From: CAVOHU01 sp963817885
GTDB taxonomy: Bacteria; Acidobacteriota; Vicinamibacteria; Vicinamibacterales; JAKQTR01
NCBI GenBank assembly: GCA_963817885.1
Contig: CAWFQE010000013.1
Location: 62,001-126,000, forward strand
DNA length: 64,000 nt
Direction of reading: 5' to 3'
Position 1 is the first letter of the stretch. Each line of letters opens with the position of its first letter. The translations under genes were made by a program, and so were the position numbers. The notes beneath the pieces are model-generated. The model searched no databases. It saw only the letters and a program-made list of their open reading frames with translations, and was not told where the DNA came from. Shown in pieces: positions 1-7,460 of the stretch.

Positions 1-630
1 GCCGTCGACGATGAACTTGGGGGTGCGCGCGTCGGGTGTCGCCATGGTCCGCGAGACCTTCAGCGGATGGCCTTCGGCGTACTCGAGGCCGGCCTGGAAC
101 GAGCGCTCCGCGCTCTCGATGACTTCGGGCTTCTTCTTGGCGAGCCGCTTCCGGATGCCGGCGACCATCTGCTGCCGGCCGATGCCGAGCCAGCCCGACA
201 TCAATCCCAGGACGACCGTGTTCTTCGCCCGGTCGGTCCCGCCAATCGTCTTGGCGAGCTCTTCGATCGGCACCGCCAGCACCTCGGCCGGTGTGACGCC
301 CACCAGCGGAATCCTGTCCGGTTCGATCCTGGATGCCGAGTCGTAGATGACCGTCGTGTGCCCGCCGACGGGAAGTTCGCCGCCGAACTTGAGGAAATCC
401 TCCCAGTTCAGCGCAACGGCGATGTCCAGCGCGCTGCCGGAACTGAGGACCTTGCGCGTGGAGATGCGCAGGCGGAAGCTCGACTCGCCACCGCGGATCT
501 GGGGGCCGAAGCTCTTCGTGAGAACGCCGTGGTAGCCTTCGAGCGCGGCAGCGGTCAGCAGGGACTCGCCTGCCGACACGATGCCGTCCCCGCCGGAACC
601 GGCCATGCCGATAATCAAGTCACTATTCAT
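1..630 (-). CDS. 2-oxoacid:ferredoxin oxidoreductase, gamma-alpha fusion, N-terminal part (runs off left edge)
   Basis: Only the first 210 codons are in the window; the 3' part lies beyond position 1. The start is the ATG at 630 (MNSDLIIGMAGSGGDG), preceded by an AAAGG ribosome site. The N-terminal glycine-rich stretch, the SFGPQIRGGESSFRLRIS block near residues 42-59 and the GLMSGW block near 145 are typical of the gamma domain of pyruvate/2-oxoglutarate ferredoxin oxidoreductases. The last visible residues, KFIVDG, match the junction where KorA-type proteins pass from a fused gamma domain into the alpha (pyrimidine-binding) domain. The expected reaction is 2-oxoacid + CoA + oxidised ferredoxin to acyl-CoA + CO2. 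The exact substrate cannot be told from this fragment. Confidence 0.85.
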   Translation of the reverse strand, partial: MNSDLIIGMAGSGGDGIVSAGESLLTAAALEGYHGVLTKSFGPQIRGGESSFRLRISTRKVLSSGSALDIAVALNWEDFLKFGGELPVGGHTTVIYDSASRIEPDRIPLVGVTPAEVLAVPIEELAKTIGGTDRAKNTVVLGLMSGWLGIGRQQMVAGIRKRLAKKKPEVIESAERSFQAGLEYAEGHPLKVSRTMATPDARTPKFIVDG

Positions 631-777
631 ACGTGCCTTTGGATGATGGAGGGACTCGCAGCGCGCAACTGGCGGGTGGCCGATGTGGTCACTGGCCGCG
701 TGCAGACATGGTTTATCAGCATACCAGATTCCGCCGGGCTCGGCCGGATGCGATTTCGGCTCGCGCTGTCAGCCGGA

Positions 778-1689
778 TCACGGCTCTTCGCCCGGCTTCC
801 ACAGCCATGCGGCTCCGCGGACGCCGCTGCTGTCGCCGTGGCGCGGCGCCACGAGCCTGGTCTCGACGTGATCGGAGAAGATCCACGCCCCCCAGCGGGC
901 AGGCACGTTCTCGTAGAGCCGCATGATGTTCGACAACCCGCCGCCGAGCACGATCACGTCGGGATCGAGCAGGTTGATCACGCTCGCCAGCGCGCGCGCA
1001 AGCCGTTGTTCGTACCGCTGCATCGTTGCAGCCGAGGCGGGCTCGAAGACCTCCGCCATCGCGACGATCTCGGGCGTGGAGGACGAGGCTCCCGTCACGG
1101 CCTGGTGGTCGCGCAGCAGGCCCGGGCCCGACACGAAGGTCTCGATGCATCCACGCTGCCCGCAGTAGCACGAGGGCCCGGGCAGCTCGTCCGGCTGAGG
1201 CCATGGCAGCGGATTGTGGCCCCACTCGCCGCCGATCGCGTTCGGGCCGGTCCAGACCTCCCCTCGCATGACCAGGCCGCCGCCGACCCCGGTCCCGAGG
1301 ATGACGCCGAACACCACCGTGGCGTCCGCGGCCGCTCCGTCGCGCGCCTCCGAGAGGGCGAAGCAGTTGGCATCGTTGGCCAGCCGCAGCGGGCGCTCGA
1401 GCCGGCGTGCCAGGTCTTCTTCGAGCGGCCGCCCGTTGAGCCACGCGGAGTTCGCGTTCTTGACCAGGCCGGTCGCCGGGGAAATCGCCCCTGGCATGCC
1501 CACGCCCACGCACGAGCGCCTTCCGGCCTCGCCCTCGAGATCCTCGACGAGCGAGGCCATCGCGGCGAGCGTGCCCTCGTAGTCGCCCCGAGGCGTGGCC
1601 ACGCGCCGGCGCGCCTGCACGCGGCCGTCGTCGTCCATCGCCACTGCTTCGATCTTGGTGCCCCCGAGGTCGATGCCGATGCGCAACAT
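778..1689 (-). CDS. ROK-family sugar kinase (fructokinase/glucokinase type)
   Basis: This 303-residue protein has the N-terminal phosphate loop DLGGTK (residues 7-12) and the catalytic Asp in the NDAN block (D106). It also has the ROK zinc motif: H158 in GGEWGHNPLP and Cys174, Cys176 and Cys181 in CYCGQRGCIETF. ROK kinases phosphorylate hexoses with ATP in the cytoplasm. The GHNPLPWP context resembles fructokinase/Mak members more than the NagC repressors, and no helix-turn-helix domain is present. The specific sugar is inference. It is followed, after 147 bases, by the 2-oxoacid oxidoreductase gene on the same strand. Confidence 0.87.
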   Translation of the reverse strand: MLRIGIDLGGTKIEAVAMDDDGRVQARRRVATPRGDYEGTLAAMASLVEDLEGEAGRRSCVGVGMPGAISPATGLVKNANSAWLNGRPLEEDLARRLERPLRLANDANCFALSEARDGAAADATVVFGVILGTGVGGGLVMRGEVWTGPNAIGGEWGHNPLPWPQPDELPGPSCYCGQRGCIETFVSGPGLLRDHQAVTGASSSTPEIVAMAEVFEPASAATMQRYEQRLARALASVINLLDPDVIVLGGGLSNIMRLYENVPARWGAWIFSDHVETRLVAPRHGDSSGVRGAAWLWKPGEEP

Positions 1690-1860
1690 GGCGTGCCCCG
1701 TTTCTGTCGACTGGCTGGGGGAAACCCGGGCGGCAGACCTCGCGCCCGAACCTCAGCCCCCCGGGGCGGATCCCAACTGCGGCCCGGGAGGCCGCCCCTC
1801 CTCGCCGGGAGGATCAACAGGACCCCCGGGAGCGGCCGCCGCTTGCGATATCATAGCGGG

Positions 1861-2217
1861 ATGGCGCTCAACGAGAGGGACTTCTACAACGAGAAGCAGG
1901 AAACCAAGTCGGCGGCCTACACCTGCCCGCACTGCAAGCGTCGCAACGAATACCAGGTCCGCTGGATCCGCCGCCTCAAGAAGGATCGGCTGCCGCCGGG
2001 CGCCGACGAGCGTGACCGCGAGATGTTCCCCAAGCTCCGGAGCTACATGATCCGGACCGACGATATGATCGTGTGCAGCACGTGCCGCCGCCGTTTCGAG
2101 GTTCCCTCGCACCAGTCGCTGGTGTTCATTCCCGACGGCGGTCTGCCCTCGTCCCCTCCGGTTGAGGTGGAGCTCTCGGAGGACGAAGAGCCGGGCGACA
2201 ACATCGGGAATAGATAA
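1861..2217 (+). CDS. Small zinc-ribbon-like hypothetical protein
   Basis: 118 residues from ATG 1861. Two CxxC knuckles (CPHC near residue 22 and CSTC near residue 77) suggest one zinc ribbon interrupted by a basic stretch rich in Arg and Lys. The C-terminus is acidic (ELSEDEEPGD). No enzyme motif is visible. The gene is divergent from the ROK kinase and convergent with the acyltransferase. Function unknown; nucleic-acid or protein binding is a guess from the zinc ribbon. Confidence 0.7.
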   Translation: MALNERDFYNEKQETKSAAYTCPHCKRRNEYQVRWIRRLKKDRLPPGADERDREMFPKLRSYMIRTDDMIVCSTCRRRFEVPSHQSLVFIPDGGLPSSPPVEVELSEDEEPGDNIGNR

Positions 2218-2218
2218 C

Positions 2219-2249
2219 GGCTGGCGGCTCGCGGCTGGCGGCTTGCGGC
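2219..2249. repeat. Degenerate GGCTGGCGGCT tandem repeat
   Basis: The 30 bases between two convergent stop codons consist of imperfect repeats of ggctggcggctcgc. The same unit recurs at 5604-5618, again just after a stop codon (end of the NfnB-like gene). It looks like a dispersed low-complexity intergenic element rather than coding DNA. Confidence 0.55.
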
Positions 2250-3011
2250 TCAGGGCTTGAGCAGCCGCTCCATTTCGCTTCTCGCCTGGGCCATCAGCAT
2301 TTCGCGATCGTCGAAGGTCAGGCCCGTCGTCGCGATTGGCTTGCCGATCCTGACGCGCACCGTCGTGGGTCGCACCACTCTGGCGCCCTTGGGCATGGCC
2401 AGGCCCGTGCCGATGAGCGCCACGGGGATCACCGGCACCTGCGCCCTGATCGCCATGACGAATCCGCCCTTCTTGAACGGCAACAGCGAGTCGGTCCGGC
2501 TGCGGGTGCCCTCCGGCGCCAGCAGGATCGAATCACCCGCCGCCAGCCGGCTGGCGGCAAGCTCCACGGCGCCGATGGCATGCTCGCGATTCTGGCGTTC
2601 CACGGGGACGAACCCGGCCGTCCGCAGCGCGCGGCCGAGAATCGGCAGGCGCCCCAACTCCGCCTTGTAGAGCACCCTCAGGCGCGGGCAGCGTGGATAC
2701 AGCACTTCAAACACGAGCACGTCGACGTTGCTGCGGTGATTGATGAGGTACACCGCCGGCCGGTCGCCCTGGACGTGCTCGACCCCTTCCGCCACGTAGC
2801 GCACGCCGAGGATGGCCCGCGCGATTCGCTCCGCCAGGATGCCCAGGCGCAGGATGTGCCGCACCCCGCCGGTCGCATACGTGATGACGAGCGCCACCGG
2901 CCCCAGCAGCAGGATGTAAAGGCAGAGGAACAGGTAGGCCAGCAGGGATCGGGCCCATACGATGAGGCCTGCGGGTTCGAGACGCGGCGCGGCGCTTGGA
3001 TTCTGGTTCAT
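2250..3011 (-). CDS. plsC: 1-acyl-sn-glycerol-3-phosphate acyltransferase (PlsC family)
   Basis: A 253-residue membrane-associated acyltransferase that transfers an acyl chain to lysophosphatidic acid in phospholipid synthesis. The HX4D catalytic motif is NHRSNVD (H92, D97) and the substrate-binding EGTRSRT motif lies at 167-173. One or two membrane helices lie near residues 16-48. The start MNQNPSAAP at 3011 is preferred to the upstream in-frame ATG at 3170, because homology begins just before the first helix. The true acyl acceptor is not determined by sequence; LPA acyltransferase is the usual role. Confidence 0.88.
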   Translation of the reverse strand: MNQNPSAAPRLEPAGLIVWARSLLAYLFLCLYILLLGPVALVITYATGGVRHILRLGILAERIARAILGVRYVAEGVEHVQGDRPAVYLINHRSNVDVLVFEVLYPRCPRLRVLYKAELGRLPILGRALRTAGFVPVERQNREHAIGAVELAASRLAAGDSILLAPEGTRSRTDSLLPFKKGGFVMAIRAQVPVIPVALIGTGLAMPKGARVVRPTTVRVRIGKPIATTGLTFDDREMLMAQARSEMERLLKP

Positions 3012-3261
3012 CGGCGCAAGGATCTTAGCTCGAATGCGGACCCGATCGCCGCAGGGCGACAGTCGGACATTCCAGGATCCCGATCGAGGAACTTCGCGCC
3101 GGCCGAACCCGCCCTGAAAACGATCGTCATTGCCAGTGGCGGCCTCGGCTGAGTATTCTGGGAGTTGCATTGTTCATACAGGTCAGGATCCGGCCGAATC
3201 GCCAGGTTCCCGGCGAGCGGCGGGCGGTGGCCCCTGACTGTCCAAATGGGAGAGGCATGTT

Positions 3262-4137
3262 GTGCATCGGATTCTAGAGAAGGAAGTTCTCGCTCCCGAC
3301 GTGGTCCGCTTCTGGGTGGAAGGCGCGCACATCGCCCGCAAGCGGAAGCCAGGTCAGTTCGTCATCATCCGCACTCATGAGGAAGGCGAACGCATCCCGC
3401 TCACCATCGCCGACATCGACCGGAAGCGCGGCGCCATCGCCATTGTCGTGCAGGGCGTCGGCAAGAGCACCCGTGAGCTGAATGCGATGCACGCCGGCGA
3501 CTCGATCCTGGATCTGGCCGGCCCTCTCGGGAAGCCGACGGAGATCCATCCGAACGCGTCGGTGTGCTGCATCGGCGGCGGCATCGGAACCGCGGTGGTC
3601 TACCCGATCGCCTGCGGCGTCAAAGCGCTGCACGGCCAGGTGACCGCCATTGTCGGCGCCCGCACGAAGGATCTCATCATCCTCGAGCAGGAACTGCGCG
3701 CGGTCGCCGACCGCGTCGTGATCACCACCGACGACGGGTCATACGGCGATCATGGGCTGGTGACCGACGCGCTGAAGAAGCTCGTCGCCGAAGGACAGCA
3801 CTTCGACGAGGTGGTCGCCGTCGGCCCGCTCCCGATGATGCGCGCCGTCTGCGAGGTGACGCGACCGCTGAACCTGAAGACCACGGTCAGCCTGAATCCG
3901 GTCATGGTCGATGGCACGGGGATGTGCGGCGGATGCCGGGTCTCGGTCGGAGGCGATCAGAAATTCGTCTGCGTCGACGGGCCGGAGTTCAACGGGCACC
4001 TGGTGGATTTCGGCGAGCTCTCAGCCCGCCTGCGGGCCTACCGCGACCAGGAGATCACCGCAACCAGGCGCTACGAAGAGAAGCTGGCGGCCTGTCGCGC
4101 CGCCGAAGTCGTGACCCCCATTCAGCTCCGGGACTAG
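3262..4137 (+). CDS. Ferredoxin:NADP+ oxidoreductase small subunit (NfnA-like, FAD/[2Fe-2S])
   Basis: 291 residues from a GTG start with GGGAGAGG upstream; the nearby ATG at 3257 runs straight into a stop. The N-terminal half is a ferredoxin-NADP reductase-like flavin domain (PGQFVIIRTHEEGERIPLTI) and the middle holds an NAD(P) fold (GGGIGTAVVYP). The C-terminal part carries four cysteines (MCGGCRVS and FVCVDGPEF) for a [2Fe-2S] cluster, as in dihydroorotate dehydrogenase electron-transfer subunits and NfnA. It lies 8 bases before the large subunit, so the pair is probably an electron-bifurcating NADH-dependent ferredoxin:NADP+ oxidoreductase. An electron-transfer subunit of another flavoenzyme is the alternative. 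Confidence 0.82.
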   Translation: MHRILEKEVLAPDVVRFWVEGAHIARKRKPGQFVIIRTHEEGERIPLTIADIDRKRGAIAIVVQGVGKSTRELNAMHAGDSILDLAGPLGKPTEIHPNASVCCIGGGIGTAVVYPIACGVKALHGQVTAIVGARTKDLIILEQELRAVADRVVITTDDGSYGDHGLVTDALKKLVAEGQHFDEVVAVGPLPMMRAVCEVTRPLNLKTTVSLNPVMVDGTGMCGGCRVSVGGDQKFVCVDGPEFNGHLVDFGELSARLRAYRDQEITATRRYEEKLAACRAAEVVTPIQLRD

Positions 4138-4145
4138 ATACGCTC

Positions 4146-5588
4146 ATGGCGAAGAAGATCATACAGAAGACGAAGAACCCGATGCCGCTGCGCGACCCGC
4201 ACGAGCGCGCGCATTCGTTCGAAGAAGTGTCGCTCGGATACCCGGTCGACCTGGCGGTGCTCGAGGCCCAGCGATGCATTCAGTGCAAGAACACCCCGTG
4301 CATCGCGGGCTGCCCGGTGGAAATCGACATTCCGAAGTTCATCATGCAGGTGGGCGATCGCGATTTCGAAGGCGCGTTCCACACGCTGATGGAGAAGAAC
4401 GTCCTGCCCTCGATCTGCGGCCGCGTCTGCCCGCAGGAGGAGCAGTGCGAAGCCAAGTGCACGCTGGGCGTCAAGAACGAGCCCGTGGCGATTGGCCGCC
4501 TGGAGCGGTTCGTCGCGGACTACGGCGCCATGCTGAAATTCACCGACGCGGCCCAGCCGGTGCCGGTGCCGACCGGCCACAAGGTTGCCGTGGTCGGGTC
4601 GGGCCCTGCGGGCCTGACGGTGGCGGCCGATCTCGCGAAGATGGGCCACGGGGTGACCATCTTCGAGGCGCTCCACAAGGCCGGCGGCGTGCTGGTCTAC
4701 GGCATCCCCGAGTTCCGCCTGCCGAAGTCGATCGTCCAGCGTGAGATCGACGGCCTGAAGAGGCTTGGCGTCGAGGTCAAGGTCAACCACGTCATCGGCC
4801 AGACCTTCACGGTGGACGAACTGTTCACCGAGCTCGGGTTCGAAGCGGTGTTCATCGCCACGGGCGCGGGCCTGCCCCACTTCCCGAAGATCCCCGGCAT
4901 CAATCTGATCGGCGTGTTCTCCGCCAACGAGTACCTGACGCGCTCGAACCTGATGAAGGCCTACCGCTTCCCCGAAAGCGACACGCCGACCTACTTCGGC
5001 AAGAACGTCGCGGTCATCGGCGGGGGCAACACCGCGATGGACTCGGTGCGAACCTCGCTCCGGCTCGGCGCGGACAACGCCTACCTCGTCTACAGGCGGA
5101 CCCGGCAGGAGATGCCGGCCCGGGCCGAGGAGATCGAGCACGCCGAAGAAGAAGGCGTGAAGATCATGATGCTGGCTGCTCCGACGGCGATCCTGGCCGA
5201 CGACCATGCGCACGTGCGCGGGATCCGTTGCATCAGGATGGAGCTTGGCGCACCCGACGCATCGGGCCGTCGCAGCCCGGTTCCCATTCCCGGCTCCGAG
5301 TTCGACCTGGAAGTCGACACGGTGGTCTTCGCGGTCGGCCAGGGCGCCAACCCGCTCATCCGCAACACCACGCCCGATCTTCCGGTCAACAAGTGGGGCA
5401 ACATCGTCGCAGACGATGGGACGGGCGCCACGCAGAAGCCGGGTGTGTTCGCCGGCGGCGACATCGTCACGGGCGGGGCCACGGTGATCTCGGCCATGGG
5501 TGCGGGGCGGCGGGCCGCTCGAGCCATCGACGCGTTCCTGAAGCATCCGTCGGCAGACGGATTCTCGCCGACCGAAGTGACACTGTAG
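4146..5588 (+). CDS. NADPH-dependent glutamate-synthase-like oxidoreductase, NfnB-type large subunit
   Basis: 480 residues, GltD/NfnB family. The N-terminus carries cysteines for two [4Fe-4S] clusters (CIQCKNTPCIAGCP near 43-56 and CGRVCPQEEQCEAKC near 94-108). It is followed by an FAD-binding GxGxxG (VVGSGPAGLT near 152), an NAD(P) site (IGGGNTAMDS) and a final FAD motif in VFAGGDIVTG. Together with the preceding NfnA-like gene it should couple NADH, NADPH and ferredoxin pools. When found alone this family is often annotated as GltA; the adjacent small subunit and lack of a GltB gene favour Nfn. Confidence 0.84.
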   Translation: MAKKIIQKTKNPMPLRDPHERAHSFEEVSLGYPVDLAVLEAQRCIQCKNTPCIAGCPVEIDIPKFIMQVGDRDFEGAFHTLMEKNVLPSICGRVCPQEEQCEAKCTLGVKNEPVAIGRLERFVADYGAMLKFTDAAQPVPVPTGHKVAVVGSGPAGLTVAADLAKMGHGVTIFEALHKAGGVLVYGIPEFRLPKSIVQREIDGLKRLGVEVKVNHVIGQTFTVDELFTELGFEAVFIATGAGLPHFPKIPGINLIGVFSANEYLTRSNLMKAYRFPESDTPTYFGKNVAVIGGGNTAMDSVRTSLRLGADNAYLVYRRTRQEMPARAEEIEHAEEEGVKIMMLAAPTAILADDHAHVRGIRCIRMELGAPDASGRRSPVPIPGSEFDLEVDTVVFAVGQGANPLIRNTTPDLPVNKWGNIVADDGTGATQKPGVFAGGDIVTGGATVISAMGAGRRAARAIDAFLKHPSADGFSPTEVTL

Positions 5589-5669
5589 GTCGAAGAGCCG
5601 GAGCGGCTGGCGGCTGGCGCAAAGAGCGTCGCGAAGTCCGCGAGCGTGCGCCACCTCACACCATTGATG

Positions 5670-5699
5670 ACCTCCCACTGCGCCGGCGCGGTGGGAGGT
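5670..5699 (+). terminator. Hairpin terminator after the nfnAB-like pair
   Basis: ACCTCCCAC (5670-5678) pairs with GTGGGAGGT (5691-5699) around a GC-rich loop, followed by ttcctctc. It lies about 80 bases after the NfnB stop and before yqgE. Confidence 0.55.
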
Positions 5700-5762
5700 T
5701 CCTCTCGCGCTGGACCCCGGGAACTCTGGCGCTGGCGCGGCCGCGCGCCGTATGATGGAGTC

Positions 5763-6329
5763 ATGACGGACGTTCCGCAGGATATTCCGAAGCTGGCCCC
5801 CGCGCTGTTGCTGTCGATGCCGCAGCTGAACGATCCCAACTTCAGGCGAACCGTCGTCCTGCTCTGCGAACACAGCGAGGAAGGCGCCTGGGGACTGGTG
5901 CTCAATCGCCCGACGGGCAATCGCGCCGCGGAAGTGGTTGAGTTCACGCCGCCGGCATCCGGCGACAGCGGCCTGGAAGTCTGGATCGGAGGCCCGGTGG
6001 AACAGCAGCGCGGCTGCCTCATCCTGCCGGAGGACCCGCCAGGGGACGACTGCTACGAGGTCAGTCCCGGGGTGTACATCTCATCGTCCGGGGAGTTGCT
6101 GCGAAAGCTGATCGAGGGCCCGGCGCTCGAGAAGGCCAGGCTGCTGATGGGGTATGCCGGATGGGGCCCGCGTCAGCTGGACAAGGAACTGACGCAGTCG
6201 TCGTGGCTCATCAGCGAAGTCTCGCGGGAGATCGTTTTCGAAACCGCCCCCGCCGACATGTGGGAAGCCGCGATCCGCCGCCTCGGCGTCGACCCGGCCG
6301 CGCTCCAAGTCAGCTCCGGTATCCACTGA
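5763..6329 (+). CDS. YqgE/AlgH family protein
   Basis: 188 residues from the ATG at 5763. The family signatures are visible: LAPALLLSMPQLNDPNFRRTVVLLCEH is its usual N-terminus (split here: LAPALLLSMP then FRRTVVLLCEH), followed by GLVLNRPT, the GGPV block and GYAGWGPRQLDKEL near residue 125. The biochemical role of the family is not established; AlgH influences alginate regulation in Pseudomonas. Cytoplasmic, no signal peptide. It is convergent with the DksA-like gene. Confidence 0.88.
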   Translation: MTDVPQDIPKLAPALLLSMPQLNDPNFRRTVVLLCEHSEEGAWGLVLNRPTGNRAAEVVEFTPPASGDSGLEVWIGGPVEQQRGCLILPEDPPGDDCYEVSPGVYISSSGELLRKLIEGPALEKARLLMGYAGWGPRQLDKELTQSSWLISEVSREIVFETAPADMWEAAIRRLGVDPAALQVSSGIH

Positions 6330-6355
6330 TCGCGCGAGCGGCGTGGCGCGCCCGA

Positions 6356-6805
6356 CTACATCGGGACGTCGAGGAATCGAGACGGCGCCGAGCGTTGCGT
6401 CAGGCGTTCGCGACTCGCCGTAACCTCCTGCTGTTCCTCGCAATCCCTGCATCGGACGGCAAACGGCAGCGCCTTCAGGCGCTGCGCCGAAATCTCATCG
6501 CCGCACTCGTAGCAATGCCCGTACTCCCCTTCGTCGAGTCGCGACAGCGCTTCGTCGATCTTGCTGAGCGTTTCGCCCTTCAGCTGGATGAGGGCGAACC
6601 CGATGTCGTCCTGGATGTCGGATCCCGAGCTCTCGCCGGCGTCGAACACCTCGCTCAGGTTGCCGGCCATGCCCTCGGTCCGGACGTTGCGGATCTTCTC
6701 GTACACCTGGCTCAGCAGTTCCCGCCGGCGCTCGTCCAGCATGCGCTTCAACTCGGCGTGGCGGGCGCTGCGCGACCGGGTTGCCGTCAGTTCGTGGCTT
6801 CTCAT
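6356..6805 (-). CDS. DksA/TraR-family zinc-finger protein (first of two)
   Basis: 149 residues from ATG 6805. It has a coiled-coil N-terminal half rich in Arg, Glu and Leu (ELKRMLDERRRELLSQVYEKI). A C4 zinc finger follows: CYECGDEI then CRDCEEQQE. This is the fold of the RNA polymerase secondary-channel factor DksA. The acidic DDIGFALIQL region and the Glu-Gly-Tyr-Gly segment before the finger are typical. It is likely a transcription modulator; a strict DksA would carry a DxxDxA coiled-coil tip, which I do not see clearly. A second member lies at 22505-22840. Confidence 0.8.
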   Translation of the reverse strand: MRSHELTATRSRSARHAELKRMLDERRRELLSQVYEKIRNVRTEGMAGNLSEVFDAGESSGSDIQDDIGFALIQLKGETLSKIDEALSRLDEGEYGHCYECGDEISAQRLKALPFAVRCRDCEEQQEVTASRERLTQRSAPSRFLDVPM

Positions 6806-7418
6806 GGCGTTCCTGCTCTTTCTGTTCTGCCCGCGTGCTCGATGAGCGTGAATCTTCCGGGGGCCGCGTGCCTCGCCGGAGGAGTCAACCTTCGCGCCGC
6901 TGCTCCGCCAACGCCCAGCGGAACTGGCCACAGAACCGGTCGCTCGGCCAGAGCCATGGCGCCAGCCACCCGTCGAGCCAGGACCGGGGCGGCGTCTGCG
7001 CCGGAATCCGGCGGCGGGACACGCGCCGCCGCCTTCGCGCCGCGCCTCGTCTCAAGTGACCATCGGATCCGGACGTGGAGCCCGAGGCAAGCATGGCCCC
7101 CGTCAGCGTCAACAGCACGACCAGAAACGGTCCATCCGGTCCCACGTGACGTCCTCCATCGAAAACCGCCGCAGCCTGCGGCGGTGACTGCGCCAACCGA
7201 TTTCAAACGACCGATCCGCTCCCCACGAGCCGGATCCGGAGCGGGCGGATGCAACCTCGATCGTCGCCGCCTCCCGCCGTTCCGCATGGTGAACTTTCAG
7301 CCAGATTGCTGGTTTCGCCCATAGGAAATGGGTCCCTGCCTGGTCGAACGTCGGTACTGAATTCCCGAGTACCGAAGTACTGAGATCCGCCCCGGAGGAA
7401 GCCGGCCGGGGCAGAACG
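6806..7418. other. Intergenic region without a convincing gene
   Basis: About 610 bases between two minus-strand genes. Open frames here on both strands are Arg- and Ala-rich with no recognisable domain. The region contains near-palindromic copies of gtactgaattcccgagtac at about 7355-7383 and is probably leader and regulatory DNA. Confidence 0.5.
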
Positions 7419-7445
7419 CCCGGCACGCCGTCGGGACGTGCCGGG
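7419..7445 (-). terminator. Hairpin after the TonB-dependent receptor gene
   Basis: CCCGGCACG (7419-7427) and CGTGCCGGG (7437-7445) form a perfect 9-bp stem with a 9-base loop, 16 bases beyond the receptor stop codon. In the minus direction it is followed by GTTCTG, only a weak U-rich tail. Confidence 0.55.
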
Positions 7446-7460
7446 CTTCGGGATCTCGCG

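Noticed and set aside
67..2217. 716-residue plus-strand frame
   Set aside because: Antisense shadow of the 2-oxoacid oxidoreductase and ROK genes; only its last 118 residues (from 1861) form a real protein.
6802..7287. 161-residue minus-strand frame in the gap before the TonB receptor
   Set aside because: Arg- and Ala-rich with no recognisable motif, overlapping the end of a real gene; better seen as non-coding.
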